A stretch of 5,324 nt of DNA from an uncultured Dechloromonas sp. Lineage in GTDB: Bacteria; Pseudomonadota; Gammaproteobacteria; Burkholderiales; Rhodocyclaceae. The stretch is from positions 1-5,324 of the forward strand of contig CALKUR010000154.1 in assembly GCA_937996725.1 (NCBI GenBank). Direction: 5' to 3'. Every line of letters starts with the position of its first letter. The stretch's first letter is position 1. Both the position numbers and the translations under genes were made by a program. Below the pieces are notes generated by a model. That model saw nothing but the letters and a program-made list of their open reading frames with translations, was not told where the DNA came from and did no database searches. Positions 1 through 5,324 of this stretch are shown here, one piece after another.

Positions 1-740
1 AGCGATGTTCGACCACGAAGATCGAGGCAACCGAGGATCTCGTCTTCACCCGATTCGCCGATTTGTACCCAGTTCGCTCGTGGTGTCACCGAGACCAGTT
101 GCGCCAATTTAGCGACATCCCAGTTCTTAAGATATGCGCCGGCAGGGCGATTAAAACCGACGGTGGCTTTGAGCAAGGCAAAGGGGCGCGGCAGTTGAGC
201 GAACTTCTGTTGGAAGTTAGAAACTTCAGCGTGCGAGAAGAAAATTTCTGGTTTGAGCTTGGTGTAGTCAAGCACCGGGCGATAGTCGGGCAAGAGTTTT
301 TCTAACCAGTTCCAGCCTTTTTCACGGCGCTTAACGAGATCCCGTGTATCTAAGGGATTTGTCCCGACCGTCCAGACTTCACCCCCGACACAGAGAACGG
401 CGGGGCCACGCAGGCTACGCAGCAACATTTTGAACAAACTACGCTTCCAGCTCGACATGGCGTGATAGCTCAGATTGCCGACGACATTAGGATTCGATTC
501 AAACAAGGCTGGGCACATGGAAAATACAATACCTTTGGTACCCGATTGTCGATTCAGACCGCCCAAAATACTGGAAATAGTAAGCGCATCACCTAGGCCA
601 TTGCCCATGACGCAGTAGATCAAGACTAGATTCTGCCGCGCCATGGTGTATTGGAATAGCTTGCGCACCGGCGTCATCAGCGTGTAAAGCGCCCATTCGC
701 GAATTCTTTGCCAGCGCTTGCTTTGCGTCTTATAGAGCAT
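1..740 (-). CDS. GT9-like glycosyltransferase (heptosyltransferase superfamily), C-terminus cut by left window edge
   Basis: The frame is open from ATG at 740 to base 1 (246 residues seen, no stop). Residues 38-60 resemble the GT9 N-terminal fold: a hydrophobic strand followed by GLGDAL (48-53), whose Asp51 sits where GT9 enzymes carry the catalytic base. ESNPNV (81-86) follows. The second domain shows LKNW (204-207), matching the Lys-x-Trp stretch near the nucleotide-sugar site, then WVQIGE (224-229) and LDLRGRTS (239-246), typical of the middle of the GT9 C-terminal domain. The late D-[ST]-G-x-[ST]-H motif would lie off the edge. The start is supported by GGAG seven bases upstream and overlaps the previous gene by 11 bases, suggesting coupled translation. 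About 35 basic, Trp-containing residues precede the fold and may contact the membrane (inference). The likely role is sugar transfer in LPS or related glycan assembly on the cytoplasmic side. Donor and acceptor cannot be read from the sequence. The family call is fairly secure but weaker than for the two upstream GT9 genes. Confidence 0.8.
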   Translation of the reverse strand, partial: MLYKTQSKRWQRIREWALYTLMTPVRKLFQYTMARQNLVLIYCVMGNGLGDALTISSILGGLNRQSGTKGIVFSMCPALFESNPNVVGNLSYHAMSSWKRSLFKMLLRSLRGPAVLCVGGEVWTVGTNPLDTRDLVKRREKGWNWLEKLLPDYRPVLDYTKLKPEIFFSHAEVSNFQQKFAQLPRPFALLKATVGFNRPAGAYLKNWDVAKLAQLVSVTPRANWVQIGESGEDEILGCLDLRGRTS

Positions 741-1860
741 GCTTTTGCTCCAATAACGTTGAAGCCGCTACCAACACTGATTGGACTGACAGCTGCTGCA
801 AGCAGGCGCGGTCACCGCGCCGGCAGGTACCGGGTGTATTAAACACCGTGGAGCATGGATAACACGCGAGCTCTTTCGCACAGAGCATCTGTCGAGATTT
901 GCCTGGCTGATACACCTCTTCGAGATCCACCGGGCCTGCGATGCAGACGATAGGCACGCCCAGTGCATCGGCCATGTGCGTGACACCTGAATCCACGCCG
1001 ATGAACAGCTTCAACTGGCCTAATATCCCTGGCAACTTGGCCAGTTCATATTGGCCGACGGAATTGATGACGTTTACTGATTCACCAGTACGCGCCAACA
1101 TCCCCAATACATCAGCAGCTTGCGCCACATCACCGGCCCCTCCAAACAGCACAATGCCCCGCTGACTTCCAGCGCTCTGCAACAATCCTTCAATGATCGC
1201 AACCAGCTGTCTTTCTGATAGTCGCTTAAGCGCGCGACCGCTGCTGACGAGCAAACCAATCCATTCTGTATCGCCTGGCAGCTGAAATGAACACTCCTGT
1301 TCAGGAATGGGTAGTGTCTTTTGTGCCAATGAACGACCTGGCAAGAGGCTTTTGCAAAGCTCAAATTGCGTTGCCGAAAAATAACACCCATCGGTATGGC
1401 GGGCCACACGCGTCATCAAAGGCGCTAACAGAAGATAACTGGTATTCACGTCTCCCGGCAACACGGTAAGTCGCTGTGGCACCGCACCCCAACAGAAGGC
1501 GGTCAATTGGGCTGCGCTCGGAATCAGGCAAATAGCGGTGTCGTACCTCGCGGCAATGAACGCCAGCTTGAGACGTCCTTTTAGGCCTTTTTGTTCCGGG
1601 TAGGCAAATAACCGTACCCGATCCACCATGGGTAATAGCGGTGCAAGGCCTTTGGCGATGGGATCGACCAGCAGGTCGATGGTTACGCCGGGGTATTGAT
1701 CACGCAGGGCCTGGAAGAGCGATGCACTACAAACGACATCGCCAATACCCGCTATTTCTGCAATGAGTATGCGCTTGGGGGTTCGTATCGTCATACGACG
1801 AACGAAGGCAATGGGCCACCAGATGGGCGCAAGTAACCACGTGAGCAGAATATAAAGCAT
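730..1860 (-). CDS. GT9 family glycosyltransferase (heptosyltransferase-like) with hydrophobic N-terminus
   Basis: This 376-residue protein belongs to the GT9/heptosyltransferase superfamily, which transfers heptose or other sugars from nucleotide donors to LPS-type acceptors at the inner membrane. Residues 1-20 are strongly hydrophobic and Trp-rich, followed by Arg-Arg, and look like a membrane anchor or insertion helix. The Rossmann fold starts near residue 30. GIGDVV (38-43) holds the presumed catalytic Asp41. LFGGAGD (238-244) and GVDSGVTH (288-295, Asp290) are the conserved C-terminal donor-site motifs. A C-terminal Cys group (333, 336, 346, 353) matches a Cys pattern seen in many GT9 proteins. 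The usual Lys-x-Trp segment is changed to LKRL (211-214). The ATG at 1860 is chosen because TGAGG lies nine bases upstream; the internal Met23 has no comparable signal and would remove the hydrophobic helix. The gene starts three bases after the previous stop and overlaps the next gene by 11 bases. The exact sugar is unknown. Confidence 0.9.
   Translation of the reverse strand: MLYILLTWLLAPIWWPIAFVRRMTIRTPKRILIAEIAGIGDVVCSASLFQALRDQYPGVTIDLLVDPIAKGLAPLLPMVDRVRLFAYPEQKGLKGRLKLAFIAARYDTAICLIPSAAQLTAFCWGAVPQRLTVLPGDVNTSYLLLAPLMTRVARHTDGCYFSATQFELCKSLLPGRSLAQKTLPIPEQECSFQLPGDTEWIGLLVSSGRALKRLSERQLVAIIEGLLQSAGSQRGIVLFGGAGDVAQAADVLGMLARTGESVNVINSVGQYELAKLPGILGQLKLFIGVDSGVTHMADALGVPIVCIAGPVDLEEVYQPGKSRQMLCAKELACYPCSTVFNTPGTCRRGDRACLQQLSVQSVLVAASTLLEQKHAL
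748..751 (-). promoter_or_regulatory. Shine-Dalgarno GGAG for the third GT9-like gene
   Basis: GGAG lies seven bases upstream of the ATG at 740, inside the last codons of the preceding gene. It supports this start and shows that ribosomes must load within the upstream coding region, or re-initiate after its stop at 730-732. Confidence 0.65.
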
Positions 1861-1863
1861 CGG

Positions 1864-2853
1864 TTAATGCCTCACACCCAATGCCAGGACGACTTGGTCA
1901 AACACTTGCTCGACGGTGATGTCGGCCATGGGGAGGGTGTCATCCGCGCCCGCTTCATCGGCCGGGTGGTTGATGCAATAGTCCTGCGGGTGCTGCAACG
2001 GCCCGGTGTGATGGGTTTTAGAGAGCGTGTGATATAGGCCCACGAGCGGAATATCAAAAGAACTCATGATGTGGGTCGGGCCGGTGTCTACCCCAACGTA
2101 CAGATTCAGGTAAGACATGATGGCTGCTGTTTGACGCAAGCTGAGTTGATTCGCAAAAGAGATACAACGATCACCCAGTTCGGCGGCTAACGCCTGGTTG
2201 CGCTCCAGGCCGTCGCGTCCGCCGAAGAGGATAAAACGCGCCTGGGGATACGCGGCGCTAATTCTGTTGGCCAGCTCCCGGAAATTTTCAATGGGCCAAT
2301 CGCGATAAGGTCGGGTGTGAAAGCTTGTTGTCTGAAAACCCACCAGAATATCGTTTGGCTTCAGCCCGCGAGTATCGAGCTTCTGGCGCGCCCAACGGCG
2401 CTCTTCATCGGTCAACGCAAGATCGATGCGCAGATTCTGCGTCGTAATACCCACGGCTTTGGGCAACTCCAGCATTTGTCGAACAACGTGGTCTGATTTA
2501 AATGGGGGGGGTTCGACTTTGACATCAATTAGTGCATTCACTGCCGGATCTGTATTGCGGTAGGCCACAACTTTACGGCTAACGCGTGCGGCATAGCGAA
2601 CCAGCGATGCATCTGACCCATACACAAAAGCCAGGTCATAGGTCTTACCGAACCAGCCGCGATACCAAGCCGTCTTTTTGGTGATGCCGTCCACATGCTT
2701 GACGTAGGGCAGATGCTCTAGCAATTCGTAGCGATTTGGGTGCGCCAGCACGGTCACTTCGGCATCCGGATAATGTTGGGCGATGGCGCGGATCGATGGC
2801 ACGCAGAAGAGTGTATCGCCAATGCGGGTCACATTGATAACGAGTATCTTCAT
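1864..2853 (-). CDS. GT9 family glycosyltransferase (ADP-heptose:LPS heptosyltransferase-like)
   Basis: This 329-residue protein has the size and layout of a complete GT9 enzyme. The N-terminal domain begins directly with MKILVINVTRIGDTL; Asp13 falls at the same residue number as the catalytic base of E. coli WaaC. The second domain carries YRDWP (183-187), LFGGRDGLE (209-217), and VGVDTGPTH (253-261) with Asp256, the donor-binding motif of the family. In WaaC the first of these segments holds a Lys that contacts the donor; here the matching residue appears to be Arg184. No signal peptide or membrane segment is seen, so the protein is probably cytosolic or peripheral at the inner membrane. 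Its ATG overlaps the stop of the amidotransferase gene (ATGA), and GGAAGAG lies eight bases upstream. An eight-base C run interrupts the gene at residues 115-117 (Pro-Pro-Pro) and could be a slippage site. Heptose transfer is the default guess, but GT9 members also use other sugars. Confidence 0.92.
   Translation of the reverse strand: MKILVINVTRIGDTLFCVPSIRAIAQHYPDAEVTVLAHPNRYELLEHLPYVKHVDGITKKTAWYRGWFGKTYDLAFVYGSDASLVRYAARVSRKVVAYRNTDPAVNALIDVKVEPPPFKSDHVVRQMLELPKAVGITTQNLRIDLALTDEERRWARQKLDTRGLKPNDILVGFQTTSFHTRPYRDWPIENFRELANRISAAYPQARFILFGGRDGLERNQALAAELGDRCISFANQLSLRQTAAIMSYLNLYVGVDTGPTHIMSSFDIPLVGLYHTLSKTHHTGPLQHPQDYCINHPADEAGADDTLPMADITVEQVFDQVVLALGVRH
1870..1874 (-). promoter_or_regulatory. 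Shine-Dalgarno TGAGG for the second GT9 gene
   Basis: TGAGG lies nine bases upstream of the ATG at 1860, within the last codons of the preceding gene. It favours this start over the internal ATG at 1794, which has no purine-rich stretch at the right distance, so the hydrophobic N-terminus is likely part of the protein. Confidence 0.6.
2504..2511 (-). repeat. Homopolymer tract: eight C on the coding strand inside a GT9 gene
   Basis: Eight consecutive G on the plus strand (C on the coding strand) encode Pro115-Pro116 and the first two bases of the Pro117 codon. One extra C places TAA two codons after the prolines, giving a product of about 118 residues. One lost C runs about 30 codons in another frame to a TGA, giving about 146 residues. 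Both products lack the donor-binding domain. I noticed no other G or C run this long in the window. Confidence 0.9.
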
Positions 2854-4697
2854 GACACAGGCTCTTCCGCCAACCCGTGGAGTTGACCCAGTGACGCATC
2901 CAAAATAATGAGTTGCAACATCTGTTCGGCAAGCGCCGGGCGGCGGCGATATTCTGTAATCAGTTTTTCCGTATGGTTGGCATTAATCTGGCCATTCGTG
3001 CGTTGCTCCAACCGTTGAGCTAGTCCCTCAAAACGTTGTTTCAGATCTTCCCGCAGCCAAGGCTGCAATGGCGGGTTGAAACCGCGCTTTTTTATTTCAA
3101 ACAGTTTGAGTGACGTAAGTCGCTGCGTCACCTCAGCAAAAAGCTTTTTGGCAGGCTGGGTAAAACGAACGCTATCGGGCAACGCCATGACGCATTCGAC
3201 CCAGCGGTAATCAAGCAGCGGTGCGCGCAGCTCCAAACCATGCGCCATGGTGCAGAGGTCGGCTTTACGCAGGATGTATTCGGGCAAGTAGTTATCTGCG
3301 TCAACGGCCAGTAGCTGTTTGATCGGCGGCAACTTGTTCAGGCGATCAATCGATGGATAACGCCAATACGTGACCTGAGGGTTTCTGAGTGTCGGCTGCA
3401 AAAAGGCACGTTGCCCCGGCGTCATGCCAGAGAAGCGCAGGCTATAGGCTTCTAGCCAATTGAGCCGAATCTCTTCAACAAGCTTCCGCCAGCCCTTACC
3501 CACCATGTCACGCAACCGTGGCAGGGGCAAGCGCAGCAAACGGCGCCAGCTAGTTCGCAAGTGCTTGGCGACGCGTTTATAACCGGCAAAAAGCTCGTCA
3601 CCTCCATCGCCACCGAGCACTACCTTCACATGCTGCGTCGTAGCTTGTGCGAGATACCACGTTGGAAAGCTGGAGGGATCGGCAAAGGGTTCATCCAGAT
3701 CGGCGATGATCTGCTCAAAGTCGTTGGCGATGGTCAGCGGTACCGGGATGGCTTGATTGGGTAGACCCAAGGTATCGGCAATGTCTTTGGCCAGAGGCGA
3801 CTCATCTAAGGACGAACCAGGAAACGCCGCTGAGAAAGTGTGCAACTGGCCGAAACCTTGCTCTTTGAGACGGCAGGCAATGGTGCTGGAATCAATACCC
3901 CCTGAGAGGAAAACACCTAAGGGGCGATCGGCCACGGTTCGGATACGGATGGCCGTATCTAGCTCCTTTTGCCAGTCACCCGCTTGGGTATGCGGTTGCC
4001 AGTAGCAATGCTTGGTCAGTTCCTGAGCATCTAGATGGTAATGCAGGTAATGCGCGTTTTCCAGGCGATGGATGTTCTGAAAGATGGTGCGCGGCGCAGG
4101 GATGTAACGGTGCGCCAAATAGGCGTCGATGCTTTCTGGCGAGAACTGGCGTTGCTCTTTGGGTACGGCCGGCAAGACTGAACGCACGAGGGAGCCGAAG
4201 GCGAGGCCACCATTCGCTGTGGTGTAGACCAAAGGCTTGAGACCCATGCGATCACGCACGAGAAAGACTTCGCGCTTGTTCCAATCCAAAATGGCAAAGG
4301 CGAACATGCCACGCAGTTTGGGCAAGAGCCCTTCGAGGCCCCAGGCTTCGTAACCCCGCAAAATGAATTCGGTGTCGGCGTGGGTTTTGAATTGCACGCC
4401 CTGTGCCTGCAGCTCATTAACGTGTTGCTGCCAATCGTAAACTTCGCCGTTATAGCAAAGCCAGATACTGCCATCGTCATTGCTGAAGGGTTGGTCCGCT
4501 TCGGGACGCGGATCCATGATGGCCAAACGTGTGTGAAGCAGGGCTACCTCTGGTTGGGCTTCATTACGTTGGCCTTGGGCATTCCAACCGACGATATGTT
4601 CGGCATCGGGGCCACGCCGACGCAATGACAACAACATCGCTTCCAACACGGCGGGCGACGCCGCGTGGTTCTGGATAAGGCCAGCAATGCCGCACAT
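2850..4697 (-). CDS. asnB: Glutamine-hydrolysing asparagine synthetase-type amidotransferase (AsnB family)
   Basis: This complete 615-residue class II amidotransferase has two domains. The N-terminal glutaminase starts MCGIAG, so Cys2 becomes the N-terminal nucleophile after Met removal, which fixes the start. RRRGPD (26-31), Arg57 in TRLAI, NGE (83-85) and Asp108 in HADTE match the glutamine pocket. The synthetase domain has the ATP-pyrophosphatase loop SGGIDSS (265-271), GGDGGDELFAGY (362-373), the segment around KADLCTMA (478-485) with ELRAPLLD (489-496), and KKRGFNPP (536-543). The length fits the 600-640 residue AsnB/AsnO group and exceeds E. coli AsnB (554). The family makes asparagine from aspartate, ATP and glutamine; members in polysaccharide clusters, such as WbpS of Pseudomonas aeruginosa, are thought to amidate sugar uronic acids. 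The location between glycosyltransferases favours the glycan role by inference only. GGGGA lies 11 bases upstream of the ATG. The gene begins six bases after the GT4 stop and overlaps the next gene by four. All visible catalytic motifs are intact. Confidence 0.95.
   Translation of the reverse strand: MCGIAGLIQNHAASPAVLEAMLLSLRRRGPDAEHIVGWNAQGQRNEAQPEVALLHTRLAIMDPRPEADQPFSNDDGSIWLCYNGEVYDWQQHVNELQAQGVQFKTHADTEFILRGYEAWGLEGLLPKLRGMFAFAILDWNKREVFLVRDRMGLKPLVYTTANGGLAFGSLVRSVLPAVPKEQRQFSPESIDAYLAHRYIPAPRTIFQNIHRLENAHYLHYHLDAQELTKHCYWQPHTQAGDWQKELDTAIRIRTVADRPLGVFLSGGIDSSTIACRLKEQGFGQLHTFSAAFPGSSLDESPLAKDIADTLGLPNQAIPVPLTIANDFEQIIADLDEPFADPSSFPTWYLAQATTQHVKVVLGGDGGDELFAGYKRVAKHLRTSWRRLLRLPLPRLRDMVGKGWRKLVEEIRLNWLEAYSLRFSGMTPGQRAFLQPTLRNPQVTYWRYPSIDRLNKLPPIKQLLAVDADNYLPEYILRKADLCTMAHGLELRAPLLDYRWVECVMALPDSVRFTQPAKKLFAEVTQRLTSLKLFEIKKRGFNPPLQPWLREDLKQRFEGLAQRLEQRTNGQINANHTEKLITEYRRRPALAEQMLQLIILDASLGQLHGLAEEPVS
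2862..2868 (-). promoter_or_regulatory. Shine-Dalgarno GGAAGAG for the first GT9 gene
   Basis: GGAAGAG lies eight bases upstream of the ATG at 2853, inside the final codons of the amidotransferase gene. Together with the ATGA stop/start overlap it supports this start and translational coupling. Confidence 0.7.
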
Positions 4698-4703
4698 ATT
4701 GGG

Positions 4704-5324
4704 TTATTTCCCCGAGGTTTCCGCAATGGCCTGACGGAAGGCTTGATCCATGCGATCGAGCATGATGTCGATACCGAAGTTACGGCTATAGGCCAATGAG
4801 GCATCAGCGAACTGTTGGCGCAATTGCGGGTTACCCATTAGGCGGCGTAGGTTCTCTGCCAGCTTGGGCACATCGCGCGGCGGGGTCATGAAACCGGTCT
4901 GGCCATCCTGCAGCGCTTCACCAATGGCACCAATGGGTGTGCTGATGGCGGGCACACCGCAGGCCATGGCTTGCATGAGACCTTGCGGCACGCCTTCATC
5001 GCCGTAGGACGGCAATACAAAGAGATCTAGACAGCTCAGCCATTCGGGCACATTGTCCTGGTTGCCCACCATAACGATGCGATCTTCCAGACCATGTGCA
5101 GCACGCCGGCGTTCGATGTCGCCCCAGCGCGGGCCATCACCAATGACCAATATCTGCCAATCGGGGAATTCGTCTTTAATCGATGCGAAGGCATCGATGA
5201 GATCATCGTGCCCCTTCCAGTCGCGTAGCGTGGCCAGAATACCAATGGTGGGTTTGTCGGCCACGTTGAGCTTGGTGCGCATCGCAACTTTGTCGAGCGG
5301 CTCGTAATAGCTGCGATCGATGCC
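4704..5324 (-). CDS. GT4-type glycosyltransferase, GT-B fold, N-terminus cut by right window edge
   Basis: The frame is open from the right edge to TAA at 4704-4706 (206 residues seen; numbering below starts at the first visible residue). The ATG at 5282 is not the start, because the 14 preceding residues continue in frame and begin GIDRSYYEP, the linker that normally precedes the GT4 donor domain. The visible part is the C-terminal donor domain: LRDWKGH (33-39), where family members bind the donor phosphates through Arg and Lys; LVIGDGP (59-65); and DEGVPQGLMQAMACG (109-123), the E-x7-E region. The second Glu of that motif is Gln118 here. A helical tail ends the protein. GT4 enzymes retain the anomeric configuration and use nucleotide-sugar donors in the cytoplasm or at the inner membrane. 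The missing N-terminal half would form the acceptor domain. It is the first visible gene of the operon. The substrate is unknown. Confidence 0.93.
   Translation of the reverse strand, partial: GIDRSYYEPLDKVAMRTKLNVADKPTIGILATLRDWKGHDDLIDAFASIKDEFPDWQILVIGDGPRWGDIERRRAAHGLEDRIVMVGNQDNVPEWLSCLDLFVLPSYGDEGVPQGLMQAMACGVPAISTPIGAIGEALQDGQTGFMTPPRDVPKLAENLRRLMGNPQLRQQFADASLAYSRNFGIDIMLDRMDQAFRQAIAETSGK
4709..4713 (-). promoter_or_regulatory. Weak Shine-Dalgarno GGGGA for the amidotransferase gene
   Basis: GGGGA lies 11 bases upstream of the ATG at 4697 and overlaps the last two sense codons of the GT4 gene. The spacing is somewhat long. The start itself is set by the need for Cys at residue 2, so this site only supports it. 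Confidence 0.45.
5179..5198. repeat. Perfect 8-bp inverted repeat with 4-base loop inside the GT4 gene
   Basis: ATCGATGC, a GAAG loop and GCATCGAT form a perfect short hairpin within the codons for IDAFAS. There is no T-run after it and it lies mid-gene, so it is not a terminator. It may be a chance result of codon choice. Confidence 0.4.

Noticed and set aside
63..305. Plus-strand open frame of 80 codons opposite the left-edge gene
   Set aside because: It lies opposite a minus-strand frame that clearly encodes a GT9-like protein, and its translation shows no recognisable domain.
1..729. Possible non-coding region at the left end
   Set aside because: The minus-strand frame is open throughout and begins at a well-supported ATG at 740; it merely lacks a stop within the window.
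3087..3093. In-frame slippery heptamer A-AAA-AAG in the amidotransferase gene, as used for -1 frameshifting
   Set aside because: It encodes part of the conserved KKRGF motif (Ile-Lys-Lys-Arg), the reading frame continues normally through the rest of the domain, and I saw no obvious stimulating stem-loop or Shine-Dalgarno arrangement.
3561..4005. Two plus-strand open frames opposite the amidotransferase gene
   Set aside because: They are antisense to highly conserved AsnB motifs, including GGDGGDELF and SGGIDSS, and have no protein features of their own.
4380..4628. Plus-strand open frame of 82 codons
   Set aside because: It is antisense to the conserved glutaminase domain and does not resemble a known family.
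4704..5282. Treating the ATG at 5282 as the start of a 192-residue gene
   Set aside because: The frame stays open to the right edge and the extra residues match the linker before a GT4 donor domain; a 192-residue protein would have only half of the GT-B fold.
1..5324. A previously undescribed defence, mobile or regulatory system
   Set aside because: All coding sequence is accounted for by glycosyltransferases and an amidotransferase; no recombinase, nuclease, toxin, CRISPR repeat or unusual non-coding structure was seen.

Overview
The window is a stretch of a bacterial cell-surface polysaccharide locus, most likely lipopolysaccharide core or O-antigen, although a capsule or exopolysaccharide is not excluded. 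All five supported genes lie on the minus strand and read from right to left. In transcription order they are: the C-terminal half of a GT4-type glycosyltransferase (5324 to 4704, start beyond the right edge); a complete glutamine-dependent asparagine synthetase-type amidotransferase (4697 to 2850); two complete GT9 (heptosyltransferase superfamily) glycosyltransferases (2853 to 1864 and 1860 to 730); and the N-terminal part of a third, divergent GT9-like protein (740 to 1, end beyond the left edge).

The genes are packed without real gaps. The junctions are a 6-base gap, a 4-base ATGA overlap, a 3-base gap and an 11-base overlap. No promoter or terminator fits inside the window, so it looks like the middle of one long operon with translational coupling. 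Each internal start has a recognisable Shine-Dalgarno stretch.

The organism is probably a Gram-negative proteobacterium (beta or gamma). The reasons are the GT9 enzymes, which typically build the LPS inner core, the moderate GC content and the operon style. Nothing here fixes a genus.

Functionally, the glycosyltransferases would add sugars one after another to a lipid-linked or core acceptor at the cytoplasmic face of the inner membrane. The AsnB-like enzyme could amidate a sugar acid or another carboxylate in the glycan, or it could be an ordinary asparagine synthetase sitting in the cluster.

The observation most worth following is a run of eight C residues on the coding strand inside the first GT9 gene (2504-2511). 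Losing or gaining one C would stop translation early, so it is a candidate phase-variation switch. I see no RNA genes, CRISPR array, insertion sequence or att site, and no evidence for a wholly new type of system. There is no gene-free stretch of any size: the first 730 bases are coding, as part of the gene that runs off the left edge.
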